Source of the DNA: a virus
Virus record (IMG/VR): IMGVR_UViG_3300010373_000004
Coordinates: 1-64,000 of that record
Length of the DNA stretch: 64,000 nucleotides
Strand: one strand, 5' to 3'
Positions 50,314 through 57,256 of the stretch are shown in pieces (within the stretch, counting starts at the first letter, position 1; each line of letters opens with the position of its first letter). A model generated the notes under the pieces. That model searched no databases. It had not been told where the DNA came from and saw nothing but the letters and a program-made list of their open reading frames with translations. The position numbers and the translations under genes are program-made.

Positions 50314-50367
50314 GGCAGGAGACTGTTAATCTTCTATGCGTAGGTTCGAATCCTACCTGGGCTGCCA
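50293..50367 (+). tRNA. tRNA-Asn (GUU)
   Basis: Acceptor AGCCTAG/CTGGGCT, anticodon loop CTGTTAA, T loop TTCGAAT. The DNA encodes the terminal CCA (50365-50367), unlike most tRNAs here. Confidence 0.85.
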
Positions 50368-50369
50368 AT

Positions 50370-50444
50370 CCTCTGTTAGTCGAACGGTTTAAGATACCGC
50401 CCTGTCAAGGCGTGTGATTACGGGTTCAAATCCCGTACAGAGGG
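50370..50444 (+). tRNA. tRNA-Asp (GUC)
   Basis: Acceptor CCTCTGT/ACAGAGG, loop CTGTCAA, T arm ACGGG TTCAAAT CCCGT. One mismatch at the base of the anticodon stem. Confidence 0.85.
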
Positions 50445-50499
50445 CTGTCGTTAAACTTTAAGATTTGTGGAAGTTCATCGTTATAAACAAATCACTGAT

Positions 50500-50570
50500 G
50501 GCGCATTCATCTAATGGCAGGATAAGTGACTTTCAATCATTTCGCAGGGGTTCGATCCCCCTATGCGCTA
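50500..50570 (+). tRNA. tRNA-Glu (UUC)
   Basis: Acceptor GGCGCAT/ATGCGCT (one G-U), anticodon loop CTTTCAA, T arm AGGGG TTCGATC CCCCT. Confidence 0.85.
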
Positions 50571-50572
50571 CT

Positions 50573-50662
50573 CCGAACCGCCGGTCTAGAACGGTCATAG
50601 TGTATGGTATTGCACGTTAGCTGCGCGAGCTAAAAGTAGAGTTCGAATCTCTTGGAACGGAA
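50573..50662 (+). tRNA. Degenerate tRNA, possibly Tyr-like (class II)
   Basis: A good T arm (AGAG TTCGAAT CTCT), a long variable arm (TTAGCT/AGCTAA) and a GTGTA/TGCAC stem enclosing TGGTAT are visible, the layout of class II tRNAs with a GTA-like core. The acceptor strands do not pair well (CCGAACC with GGAACGG) and the anticodon loop has only 6 nt. Probably decayed. It would supply the missing tyrosine tRNA. Confidence 0.35.
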
Positions 50663-50666
50663 ACAT

Positions 50667-50737
50667 GCCCTGATAGTTAAATGGTATAACAGTAGTCTTG
50701 TAAACTTCTGTTCTCAGTTCGATTCTGAGTCGGGGCT
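50667..50737 (+). tRNA. tRNA-Thr (UGU)
   Basis: Acceptor GCCCTGA/TCGGGGC, loop CTTGTAA, T arm CTCAG TTCGATT CTGAG. Confidence 0.85.
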
Positions 50738-50739
50738 CG

Positions 50740-50937
50740 ATGTTAATAGTAACATTTCACAATCAAGGTATGGATATAAACCTTCCACCAGATGAACAGT
50801 TTTGCGACTATAACGTAGAAGTTATGGTTACTACTAGTCCTACATCTGTAAAAACTATCTATAAAGGTAAAGTTAAGAAACACTATCGAAAAGATGGCTG
50901 GAAGAAATTGCTAGAGTTGGCAACAAAGCAACTCTGA
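50740..50937 (+). CDS. Hypothetical 65-residue protein within tRNA cluster
   Basis: ATG three bases after tRNA-Thr, ending 2 bases before tRNA-Val. Beta-type N-terminus and a basic helical end (KKHYRKDGWKKLLELATKQ). No ribosome site seen. Translation may follow tRNA processing. Confidence 0.45.
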   Translation: MLIVTFHNQGMDINLPPDEQFCDYNVEVMVTTSPTSVKTIYKGKVKKHYRKDGWKKLLELATKQL

Positions 50938-50939
50938 AC

Positions 50940-51012
50940 GCTCCTGTGGTATAAAGGTCAATTATACTTGGTCTACACCCAAGTGATTCTAGTTCGAATC
51001 TAGACGGGAGTA
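50940..51012 (+). tRNA. tRNA-Val (UAC)
   Basis: Acceptor GCTCCTG/CGGGAGT, stem CTTGG/CCAAG, loop TCTACAC. Position 33 is C instead of U, which is unusual. T arm TCTAG TTCGAAT CTAGA. Confidence 0.8.
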
Positions 51013-51077
51013 CAGTGACTCAGCCATCATGCACTTGATAATTTCTATCACAGTGGAACATTATAAGGATAACCATA

Positions 51078-51162
51078 GGAAATATGCTGGAGTGGTTTAA
51101 CAGGCACGCCTGCTAAGCGTGTGACCGTAACTGGTCCCTGAGTTCGAATCTCAGTATTTCCG
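51078..51162 (+). tRNA. tRNA-Ser (GCU)
   Basis: Acceptor GGAAATA/TATTTCC, loop CTGCTAA, long variable arm (GACC/GGTC), T arm CTGAG TTCGAAT CTCAG. Confidence 0.9.
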
Positions 51163-51270
51163 CAGAGTCTTAGGGTTCGTGGTATAGAGGGCAGACTCTT
51201 TCAAAACACAGCATACTTACTGATAGTTTTAAGTTCGCGTGAGTTCTATCATTAAAAACTCTACGAAAAT

Positions 51271-51357
51271 GGAATTGTGGCCGAGTGGTTTAAGGCAATA
51301 GTCTTGAAAACTATCGACCGCGCGAGCGGTCCTAGGGTTCGAATCCCTACAATTCCT
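51271..51357 (+). tRNA. tRNA-Ser (UGA)
   Basis: Acceptor GGAATTG/CAATTCC, loop CTTGAAA, variable arm CCGC/GCGG, T loop TTCGAAT. Confidence 0.9.
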
Positions 51358-51374
51358 CTTGACAAATAAGTCAT

Positions 51375-51445
51375 GTGGTGCTAAGATAATGGTAGTCCCG
51401 CAGTTTGTGACACTGCGCGTTCCCGTTCGAACCGGGAGCATCACT
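51375..51445 (+). tRNA. tRNA-His (GUG)
   Basis: Acceptor GTGGTGC/GCATCAC, stem GCAGT/ACTGC, loop TTGTGAC, T arm TCCCG TTCGAAC CGGGA. The usual extra 5' G is not encoded. Confidence 0.85.
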
Positions 51446-51462
51446 CTTTTAAGGTTTATTGA

Positions 51463-51711
51463 ATGTCTAACGCATGGGATTTAACAACATCTGGTGCCTT
51501 AACCAGATTTAATAGTAATGTGAATACAAAAAGCACTTATGGACCGTCAACAGCGAGTATCGGTCCCAACAGTCTCAGTGCTTCTGGATATGTTGATCCT
51601 ACTATTGTAACAGCGAGTTTAGTTGAACCTTCTCAATATACTAGTCCGGCGGATAACGTCGCCAAAAAGTCATACCCCGGTTTCGAAATCGACGGAGTTA
51701 ATTACATTTAG
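51463..51711 (+). CDS. Hypothetical Ser/Thr-rich protein
   Basis: Eighty-two residues, ATG at 51463 after AAGG. Polar, Ser/Thr/Asn/Pro-rich with no Cys. Unlike the surrounding basic proteins it looks virion-like. Function unknown. Confidence 0.5.
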   Translation: MSNAWDLTTSGALTRFNSNVNTKSTYGPSTASIGPNSLSASGYVDPTIVTASLVEPSQYTSPADNVAKKSYPGFEIDGVNYI

Positions 51712-51952
51712 AAGTTGGTCGTATTGTTGGTCCGACCATCCTCTTGGTAAAGTTCATATAGCTTGGTCGGATGATAGAAGCATTGCTTGTAAGAATATTT
51801 ATTTTGTTCCGCAACATTTTAGAGTTGGGGTTCTAGGATATCTTCCTATGGAAAAGCAAAAGAATCTTTGCAAGCATTGCGCCAAGGCTCTTGAATTAGA
51901 AAGAAGGAATATGTATGCCCCTTCAAACAGGCACTTCACAGAAAGCAATTAG
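51623..51952 (+). CDS. Probable small CxxC protein, start uncertain
   Basis: Open frame with convincing sequence only from ~51715 on ([15 protein letters not shown] ... [16 protein letters not shown]). A TTG at 51623 is the only listed start and overlaps the previous gene; the real start may be unconventional. CKHC plus an upstream cysteine suggest zinc. Confidence 0.35.
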   Translation: MNLLNILVRRITSPKSHTPVSKSTELITFRSWSYCWSDHPLGKVHIAWSDDRSIACKNIYFVPQHFRVGVLGYLPMEKQKNLCKHCAKALELERRNMYAPSNRHFTESN

Positions 51953-52052
51953 TAGTAATATAGCGACAGAAGTCAAGGCAGGAAAGCCACAAAAGCAAGC
52001 TGTGGCAATTGCAATGAGTAAAGCTGGTAAGAGCACTTCTAAAAAGAAGTAA
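51915..52052 (+). CDS. Conserved small phage protein
   Basis: A 45-residue basic protein containing [20 protein letters not shown] recognise this 'GKPxKQAVAIAxSxAG' peptide from many phage genomes, where its function is unknown. The ATG at 51915 overlaps the preceding gene. Confidence 0.6.
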   Translation: MPLQTGTSQKAISSNIATEVKAGKPQKQAVAIAMSKAGKSTSKKK

Positions 52053-52062
52053 CTTACCTCAT

Positions 52063-52133
52063 GCGCCTGTGATTAAATGGTATAATGGGTGCCTTCCAAG
52101 CATCATTTGAGAGTTCGATTCTCTCCAGACGCA
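52063..52133 (+). tRNA. tRNA-Gly (UCC)
   Basis: Acceptor GCGCCTG/CAGACGC (one C-A mismatch), loop CTTCCAA, T arm GAGAG TTCGATT CTCTC. Confidence 0.85.
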
Positions 52134-52237
52134 CAATGGTTTACTAGTGACAAACAACGCTTTGCAATGATTAGGAACTAGTCGTCTAAGTAGCCTGTGA
52201 GTCGCGCATAAAGACGTTAATTGTGGAGACTCTTAAA

Positions 52238-52320
52238 GCCGCTGTGGTGGAACAGTAGACACGCTTGCCTTAGAAGCAAGTATTCTTATGAATGTACGAG
52301 TGCGAATCTTGTCAGCGGTA
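52238..52320 (+). tRNA. tRNA-Leu (UAG)
   Basis: Acceptor GCCGCTG/CAGCGGT, loop CTTAGAA, variable arm ATTC/GAAT, T loop TGCGAAT (unusual G). Confidence 0.85.
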
Positions 52321-52321
52321 C

Positions 52322-52594
52322 ATGAGAACTATTAAAGATTCTGAGAGAGATAGAAGGAACGCTGATCTTAAAAGAAATGTAGTTGATGCTTTTAAACTAG
52401 CTAAAGGTTGCATTGATTGTGGGTACAAGGAAAATGCAGCAGCACTAGAATTTGATCACTTACCAGGCTTTAGGAAAAATGCTACAGTAGCTTCTCTAAT
52501 GTATAGAAGTCTTAAAGTAATTGTTGAAGAAATAAAGAAATGTGAAGTTGTATGCGCTAATTGTCATGCAATAAGAACGTATAATAGACGATAA
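52322..52594 (+). CDS. HNH endonuclease (tRNA-cluster type)
   Basis: About 90 residues from the ATG at 52322, one base past tRNA-Leu. GCIDCGY (first zinc pair), LEFDHL (catalytic His), and CEVVCANCHAIRTYNRR (second half) form an HNH fold common in phage homing nucleases. Its position right next to tRNA genes is typical of elements inserting at tRNA arrays. Confidence 0.75.
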   Translation: MRTIKDSERDRRNADLKRNVVDAFKLAKGCIDCGYKENAAALEFDHLPGFRKNATVASLMYRSLKVIVEEIKKCEVVCANCHAIRTYNRR

Positions 52595-52595
52595 T

Positions 52596-52678
52596 GCTTC
52601 CTTGGTGGAACGGTAGACACCCTGGACTTAAAATCCAGTGTTCGAAAGGACGTGTCGGTTCGAATCCGACAGGAAGTA
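52596..52678 (+). tRNA. tRNA-Leu (UAA)
   Basis: Acceptor GCTTCCT/AGGAAGT, stem CTGGA/TCCAG, loop CTTAAAA, variable arm, T arm TCGG TTCGAAT CCGA. Confidence 0.9.
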
Positions 52679-52708
52679 CGGGTTTAATAAACCTAAATTA
52701 AAATTATA

Positions 52709-52930
52709 ATGGAGGCCCATGTAGTGGCTAAGTTATGTTCAAGCAACCTAGAAAGTTGCGAATTTGATTCCGAAACTGGAGTCTTAGTAATAGATTTTGT
52801 TGCAGGTTCTACTTATAAGTATAAGAATGTTCCTGCTAACATTTATCACGGCTTATTAGCTGCTGAGTCTCATGGAAAATTCTTCCATGAAAATATTAGG
52901 GATAAGTTCCCTTATCATAGAGTAGCTTAG
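52709..52930 (+). CDS. KTSC-domain protein
   Basis: Seventy-three residues: SSNLESCEFDSETGVLVIDF, then GSTYKYKNVPANIYHGLLAAESHGKFF. This is the KTSC domain pattern. KTSC proteins are small and often found in phages and beside lysyl-tRNA synthetases; exact function unknown, possibly RNA related. ATG follows GGAGG-like bases. Confidence 0.7.
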   Translation: MEAHVVAKLCSSNLESCEFDSETGVLVIDFVAGSTYKYKNVPANIYHGLLAAESHGKFFHENIRDKFPYHRVA

Positions 52931-52942
52931 TCTACTCTTAGT

Positions 52943-53016
52943 GCTTCAATAGCCAAGTGATCTAAGGCGCTTGTCTGCAAAACAAGTATTCGTCGGTTTG
53001 AATCCGACTTGAAGCT
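52943..53016 (+). tRNA. tRNA-Cys (GCA)
   Basis: Acceptor GCTTCAA/TTGAAGC, stem CTTGT/ACAAG, loop CTGCAAA, T loop TTTGAAT. Confidence 0.9.
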
Positions 53017-53090
53017 CATTGGTTTGTTAGTTTTCCAAAAGACACATAGTCTCTTTGTGATTTACACGGTCTAGAAAAACTAACACAAAT

Positions 53091-53163
53091 GCCTCATTGG
53101 TCTAATGGACAGGGCGGCAGCCTTCTAAGCTGTTCGGTACAGGTTCGAATCCTGTATGAGGTA
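53091..53163 (+). tRNA. tRNA-Arg (UCU)
   Basis: Acceptor GCCTCAT/ATGAGGT, stem CAGC/GCTG, loop CTTCTAA, T arm ACAGG TTCGAAT CCTGT. Confidence 0.9.
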
Positions 53164-53193
53164 TATTAGCTAATCAAGGACTCAATTAGGTCA

Positions 53194-53583
53194 ATGAACA
53201 GCAATGAGCAAAAAGCTTTGCAATTAGGAATGCCTTTTGGTACAGCCTGTAATAGATTAAGAAAAAATATACTTTTTAAACTTCTAGTAGATTTTAAATT
53301 AAATGTATGTTTTCATTGTAATAGAGATATTACTAATGTAGACGAACTGAGTATTGAACACAAACAACCTTGGTTTAAAACAAATGCTGATTTATTTTGG
53401 GATTTAGATAATATAGCATTTAGTCACTACTCATGTAATTCAGGTGCTGCAAATCATGACAATCAGAGAATACTTAAAACCCATTGTATAAATGGGCATG
53501 AATATACAGAAGCAAATACGTCTAGGGTACTAATTCGCGGTAAAGTAACTCGTCGATGTAAAAAGTGTTTAAGTAATCGTTAA
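53194..53583 (+). CDS. HNH endonuclease with C-terminal zinc motif
   Basis: The 129-residue protein has CFHCN, LSIEHKQPW and a HYSCN element (HNH core), then CINGHEYTEANT and RRCKKC, the small C-terminal zinc motif often appended to phage HNH enzymes. Located between tRNA-Arg and a membrane gene. Likely a homing nuclease. Confidence 0.75.
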   Translation: MNSNEQKALQLGMPFGTACNRLRKNILFKLLVDFKLNVCFHCNRDITNVDELSIEHKQPWFKTNADLFWDLDNIAFSHYSCNSGAANHDNQRILKTHCINGHEYTEANTSRVLIRGKVTRRCKKCLSNR

Positions 53584-53598
53584 ATTATCGTATGACAC

Positions 53599-53826
53599 AT
53601 GACAGAAAAGCAATTTAAAGATAATAGTATTGTCTGGTGGAGTTGGGTCTTTCTTTGGTTAATACTGGAAGGATTGGGATTCTCACGGAAAACTCCGTGG
53701 GCGCCACTTACTGAGTATGTTTGGGCCATCGAAGATAGAAATCACTTGGCGCAGTACGGTTTCTTAGTTCTATTTGCGGCTCTGTTAGTCCACTTTGTCG
53801 GTAGGTGGACTGGACACAACGATTAA
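53599..53826 (+). CDS. Small membrane protein
   Basis: Seventy-five residues with two hydrophobic segments (WWSWVFLWLILEGLGF ~13-28 and FLVLFAALLVHFVG ~55-68). It ends 2 bases before tRNA-Ile. Function unknown. Confidence 0.5.
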   Translation: MTEKQFKDNSIVWWSWVFLWLILEGLGFSRKTPWAPLTEYVWAIEDRNHLAQYGFLVLFAALLVHFVGRWTGHND

Positions 53827-53828
53827 AT

Positions 53829-53902
53829 GGTCCTGTGGTGTACGGGTGCGTGCATAAGTGTCTTATAAACACCAGGTTCTAGTTCGACTCTAGGCAGGAC
53901 TA
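53829..53902 (+). tRNA. tRNA-Ile (UAU)
   Basis: Acceptor GGTCCTG/CAGGACT, stem GTGT/ACAC, loop CTTATAA, T arm TCTAG TTCGACT CTAGG. An AUA-reading tRNA with UAU, which most bacteria lack. Confidence 0.85.
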
Positions 53903-53907
53903 CGTAT

Positions 53908-53980
53908 GCTCCGATAGCTCAGATGGTAGAGCGCATGTCTGAAAAACATGAGGTCGTCGGATCGATACCGACTCGGAGCA
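53908..53980 (+). tRNA. tRNA-Phe (GAA)
   Basis: Acceptor GCTCCGA/TCGGAGC, stem CATGT/ACATG, loop CTGAAAA, T loop ATCGATA, which departs from the usual TTCGAAT. Confidence 0.9.
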
Positions 53981-53986
53981 CTTATT

Positions 53987-54058
53987 GCTCGCTTACGCTA
54001 ATGGTTGGCGACAGTTCTGATAAAGCTGTGTGAGGTAGTCCGATTCTACCAGCGAGTA
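53987..54058 (+). tRNA. tRNA-Ile (GAU)
   Basis: Acceptor GCTCGCT/AGCGAGT, stem CAGTT/AGCTG, loop CTGATAA, T arm GGTAG TCCGATT CTACC. Confidence 0.85.
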
Positions 54059-54075
54059 CAAAGCTAAAATAGCAC

Positions 54076-54104
54076 TTGACATCGTTCCTCCAGTATGGTA
54101 TTAT
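54076..54104 (+). promoter_or_regulatory. Internal promoter of the tRNA cluster
   Basis: TTGACA (54076-54081), 17 bp, TATTAT (54099-54104), TGG before the -10. It would drive tRNA-Lys onwards. Confidence 0.8.
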
Positions 54105-54118
54105 AGATAGGTCGTTGA

Positions 54119-54190
54119 GCGCCTCTGACGTAACGGTAGCGTAGCGGACTTTTAATCCGACAAGTAAGAGTTCGAATCTCTTGGGGCGTA
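54119..54190 (+). tRNA. tRNA-Lys (UUU)
   Basis: Acceptor GCGCCTC/GGGGCGT, stem CGGA/TCCG, loop CTTTTAA, T arm AAGAG TTCGAAT CTCTT. Confidence 0.9.
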
Positions 54191-54199
54191 CAAAAAGAA

Positions 54200-54433
54200 A
54201 TGCTAAAAACAAAAGAAGCAGTAAAAAGAACAGCTACCTTCAAAGCTTTTGAAATTGAAGGTCTTTGGTATCGTGAAACCTGTAATTTCTGTGGTAAGGA
54301 AATAGATCACTTCTATAAATTAGAGTTTGACGATACATATCCAATAAAGGAAAATCAGGATGGTCCTAATAGACCATACATTTATCTTTGTTTGGAACAT
54401 TACGAACGGTTAACACATGCTCCAGTAGCATAA
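54200..54433 (+). CDS. Small CxxC protein overlapping tRNA-Arg
   Basis: Seventy-seven residues with CNFCGKEIDH and a later CLEH, one zinc site. The last five codons (to 54433) lie inside the tRNA-Arg gene (54419). ATG follows tRNA-Lys by 9 nt. Function unknown. Confidence 0.5.
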   Translation: MLKTKEAVKRTATFKAFEIEGLWYRETCNFCGKEIDHFYKLEFDDTYPIKENQDGPNRPYIYLCLEHYERLTHAPVA

Positions 54434-54491
54434 TGGAAAGTGTCTCTGCCTTCGAAGCAGGTGGGTACGGGTTCGAATCCTGTCTGGAGTA
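54419..54491 (+). tRNA. tRNA-Arg (UCG)
   Basis: Acceptor GCTCCAG/CTGGAGT, stem TCTGC/GCAGG, loop CTTCGAA, T arm ACGGG TTCGAAT CCTGT. Confidence 0.9.
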
Positions 54492-54535
54492 CGCAAATGG
54501 TTACTCAATAGACTCTCGTTTGATGGAATTAGAAT

Positions 54536-54606
54536 GGGCCATTAAGTTAATGGGAAACTTCCTGCTTTGCACGCAGGGTTTGAGAGTTCGATTCTCTCAT
54601 GGTCCA
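54536..54606 (+). tRNA. tRNA-Ala (UGC)
   Basis: Acceptor GGGCCAT/ATGGTCC, stem CCTGC/GCAGG, loop TTTGCAC, T arm GAGAG TTCGATT CTCTC. The Ala-type G3-U70 pair is present. Confidence 0.9.
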
Positions 54607-54607
54607 C

Positions 54608-54680
54608 TGCGGGATAGTGTAATAGCAACATGCCAGCCTCATAAGCTGTGCGACTATGGGTGCAAATCCCATTTCCGCTA
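54608..54680 (+). tRNA. tRNA-Met-like (CAU)
   Basis: Loop CTCATAA on stem CAGC/GCTG, T arm ATGGG TGCAAAT CCCAT, acceptor TGCGGGA with TTCCGCT (a T-T mismatch at 1-72 as in initiators). The GGG anticodon stem of initiators is missing. It might also be a lysidine tRNA-Ile2. Confidence 0.75.
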
Positions 54681-54818
54681 CTGAGTTGTCAGAGTCTTTA
54701 AAACTGTCTGTCAGTTACCAATCTGACATTAATTAAAATTGGGTGCGCGAATAGAATTAACGAGGCGTCGCTACACGCCTACACAGCGAGTAATGTCGGT
54801 GAGCTATTCCGGTAAAAT
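54681..54818 (+). other. Inter-tRNA spacer with hairpins
   Basis: About 140 nt between tRNA-Met and tRNA-Gln. It has a stem AGGCGT/ACGCCT near 54762-54779 and CTGTCAG/CTGACA elements. No intact tRNA is seen; decayed tRNAs are possible. Confidence 0.35.
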
Positions 54819-54889
54819 TGCCGAGTGTTGTAATGGTAGCAAAAGTGACTTTGAATCATTTAGTCTGGGTTCGAAACCTAGCTCGGCAG
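54819..54889 (+). tRNA. tRNA-Gln (UUG)
   Basis: Acceptor TGCCGAG/CTCGGCA, stem AGTGA/TCATT, loop CTTTGAA, T arm CTGGG TTCGAAA CCTAG. Confidence 0.85.
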
Positions 54890-55059
54890 CTACACAGTAG
54901 TCGAATAATAGACAGCCTGACAAAGGTAAATGTGCAAGAATGAGAGAATCTTGCCTGTGGTAGGAAGCCAGTAATCCTTATTCCAAACTGGTTGTACATA
55001 AATGAATTGGTGCCTTAACCTTTAGGTAAAAGCTTAATGTCTAGAACGCCAATTCTTAT
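54890..55059 (+). other. Inter-tRNA spacer with hairpins
   Basis: About 170 nt. It contains GCAAGA/TCTTGC near 54938-54958, CCAG/CTGG, and GAATTGG/CCAATTC at 55005-55055 enclosing about 37 nt. The last resembles a tRNA acceptor but no complete tRNA folds. Possibly a small RNA or relics. Confidence 0.35.
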
Positions 55060-55132
55060 TACCGAATGGTGTAATAGGTAACACAACTGTCTCTGAAACA
55101 GTAGAGTAGTGGTTCGAAGCCACTTTCGGTAG
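55060..55132 (+). tRNA. tRNA-Gln (CUG)
   Basis: Acceptor TACCGAA/TTCGGTA, stem ACTGT/ACAGT, loop CTCTGAA, T arm AGTGG TTCGAAG CCACT. Confidence 0.9.
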
Positions 55133-55196
55133 CCGCGCCCTCAAACATGCCAAACAGTTCACTAGCTCTGTATAAAAAGCTAGTTTTATTTTGTCT

Positions 55197-56198
55197 ATGA
55201 GTTTATCACTTCTTTCTTTTAATAATCAAGTAGCTTCCGGCGCTGTAGTTAACGCCGTTAAGCTTGCACGACCTAGAGCCATACTTGTTATGGACGTAAA
55301 TAATAAGCCGTATCTTGAAGATTTGCGTGCAGCTAATCCTAATATGTGGGTCATTGCGCGTAATTATCAATTTGACGGAAACTATGATGGTCCAGCAGCG
55401 TATCAAACTGGACAGCAACATGGTGAAGCAGCACTAAATATTGAAGCAAATGGATTTAAGTTTGATCGCTGGACGAGTATAAATGAGCCAATATCTGATT
55501 GGGAACCTAATTGGTCTTGGTATGATAGTTATGCTGCTGGGTTTTATGATACTGTGGGTGACAGGGCGTTGGCGTTCAATACTGCAACGGGTAACTTTCC
55601 TAAAGTATCGTCTCCTGGACAATTTGTAGAGGATGACTTTGACCGTTTTACCCAAATTCAACAACGTTACCACAAATTTGCATTTCATGCCTACGGTCAT
55701 CCTAGATTTGATGCCAATTCGGTTCCCTGGTGGATCGGTCGTTACCAGCATTTTATTCATGATCCGCTGGCGGAGATTCACCTTACTGAGGTCGGATATC
55801 ATACGGTTAGTGGCAATCCCACTCCAGATAAGGGTTACAAATACGACGGTGTAACCGAAGATGATTACTGGAACCAAATGGTTTGGCTTGATGATTTTCA
55901 TATCGCCGATCCTAGGGTTGAGGATTTATGTGTGTTTATCGTTGGAGGGAACTCTGGCTGGTCATCTTTTGAAATACTAGGAACATCAATCATTCAGCGA
56001 CTTGCTGACAGGAATAATGAATTGGATCAAACAATTGGGCAGCAGTTGGCTGCATTTCAAACACAATTTCAAACACAAAATGATATGTTAGGTCATGGTC
56101 TGTCTGATTTTGTAAAGGCTAATCCTAGTCTAGAAACACAAGAGCTAAAGACATGGTTGAAGGCAATGTCACCAGATGCTCCGTGGGCGCAATTTTAA
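55197..56198 (+). CDS. Clan GH-A-like glycosidase
   Basis: Start at ATG 55197 (TTG 6 nt upstream). The 333-residue protein has WTSINEP (E97, acid/base signature of clan GH-A) and IHLTEVGYH (E198, nucleophile signature), spaced ~100 residues as expected for a TIM barrel. FHAYGHP lies between. The substrate could be a host polysaccharide or capsule. The C-terminal ~60 residues are helical and Gln-rich. Odd location: after tRNAs, among early genes, not with the virion genes. Confidence 0.65.
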   Translation: MSLSLLSFNNQVASGAVVNAVKLARPRAILVMDVNNKPYLEDLRAANPNMWVIARNYQFDGNYDGPAAYQTGQQHGEAALNIEANGFKFDRWTSINEPISDWEPNWSWYDSYAAGFYDTVGDRALAFNTATGNFPKVSSPGQFVEDDFDRFTQIQQRYHKFAFHAYGHPRFDANSVPWWIGRYQHFIHDPLAEIHLTEVGYHTVSGNPTPDKGYKYDGVTEDDYWNQMVWLDDFHIADPRVEDLCVFIVGGNSGWSSFEILGTSIIQRLADRNNELDQTIGQQLAAFQTQFQTQNDMLGHGLSDFVKANPSLETQELKTWLKAMSPDAPWAQF

Positions 56199-56453
56199 AT
56201 GCTACCTGAGAATGAAAGAGAGCAGATAAAACGAGCAGTCATAGGGTTTGCTGTTGATTTAACTAGAGCACTTCAAGAGTTTAAGTTTAGTTCTATGGCT
56301 TCTGATGAAGCTGAGGCTGTTTGGAATCTTATTGGTGCAACTTCAAATAATTACCTAGAAGTCATCGCTAGACCTAAGAAGCAAATCCATGCCAGCAAGC
56401 AAACGAAGTCTGCTGGTGAAACATTAAATACAAATACAGTAGTGACAGAATAA
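56199..56453 (+). CDS. Hypothetical 84-residue protein
   Basis: Starts right at the previous stop. Helical first half (EREQIKRAVIGFAVDLTRALQEF), polar Thr/Ser/Lys tail. Could be an accessory of the glycosidase. No motif. Confidence 0.5.
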   Translation: MLPENEREQIKRAVIGFAVDLTRALQEFKFSSMASDEAEAVWNLIGATSNNYLEVIARPKKQIHASKQTKSAGETLNTNTVVTE

Positions 56454-56939
56454 ATGAAAGTATACGTAGCTGGCTCATGGGATGCCAGACAAACATGCAG
56501 AGAAATCGCTAACCATGTAGCTAGCAAAGGACACGTTGTTCTTTCTAACTGGTTGTATTGGGAACCACCAGAGGACGTTCTTGCTAATTCTAAGAAGCTT
56601 AATATGCTTATTAAGAAGATGGACTGCGACGGCGTTAGAAATGCTGATGCAATTATCGTCTTTACAGAAGTACCTTCAACTAAGCATGGTTTCTATTTTG
56701 AAACAGGAATGGCGGAAGGCTGGAACGCTCTAGTTCGTTACATGGGTAGCCAGATGGCGAATCTAGAGAAAATCATCTATATGATAGGTAAGCAGCCAGA
56801 AGATTTGTGTGCTTTCTTGGCAGGCTATAGAACCTATCCAACGCTGGACGATTTCTATCATCATTGGCCTAAGATGGGTGATTCCAATGAGATTGATCTG
56901 ACAGCTATTACTCCACTTATTGGTCCTAGTGATAACTAG
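56454..56939 (+). CDS. Nucleoside 2-deoxyribosyltransferase-like protein
   Basis: The 161-residue protein opens KVYVAGSWDARQTC and has NADAIIVFTEVPSTKHGFYFETGMAEGWN, a pattern of the nucleoside 2-deoxyribosyltransferase fold (DNA glycosyl or sugar-swap enzymes; Glu in the FETG segment). It could salvage or modify deoxynucleotides. No neighbour confirms the substrate. Confidence 0.6.
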   Translation: MKVYVAGSWDARQTCREIANHVASKGHVVLSNWLYWEPPEDVLANSKKLNMLIKKMDCDGVRNADAIIVFTEVPSTKHGFYFETGMAEGWNALVRYMGSQMANLEKIIYMIGKQPEDLCAFLAGYRTYPTLDDFYHHWPKMGDSNEIDLTAITPLIGPSDN

Positions 56940-56946
56940 GACTTTA

Positions 56947-57018
56947 CCCGACAAGATGTTAAGGCGGCATACACGACTCTTAATCGTAGAAGTGAGGGTT
57001 CGAATCCCTCTGTCGGGA
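56947..57018 (+). tRNA. tRNA-Lys (CUU)
   Basis: Acceptor CCCGACA/TGTCGGG, loop CTCTTAA, T arm GAGGG TTCGAAT CCCTC. One mismatch at the base of the anticodon stem. Confidence 0.85.
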
Positions 57019-57025
57019 CGATATT

Positions 57026-57256
57026 ATGGCTAATAAAAGAATATCACATGACTGGACTGGACAACTTGGTGGTGTTTTCAAGTGTTCAGTTTGCAGAACA
57101 ACATTAACAGATAAAACACTAAACAGTGGTTGTCAAGGTACACGGCATCGGAGTGATAATGAACATGTTTCATTTGGAGAGCCGTTAAGAAATATAGGAC
57201 AGATAATGCAAGCCTTGTCTCCAGAAACAGTAAAAGCACTTAAAAATGCAGCGTAA
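57026..57256 (+). CDS. Small CxxC protein
   Basis: Seventy-six residues; CSVC (20-23) with a later Cys and His residues (GCQGTRH) form one zinc site. Overlaps the kinase gene by 11 nt. Function unknown. Confidence 0.5.
   Translation: MANKRISHDWTGQLGGVFKCSVCRTTLTDKTLNSGCQGTRHRSDNEHVSFGEPLRNIGQIMQALSPETVKALKNAA

Noticed and set aside
51163-51270. Possible tRNA between the two Ser genes
   Set aside because: Loop TTTCAAA is present but no acceptor or T arm folds; left as spacer.
55434-55901. 155-codon minus frame within the glycosidase gene
   Set aside because: Antisense shadow of the GH-A-like gene; no ribosome site.
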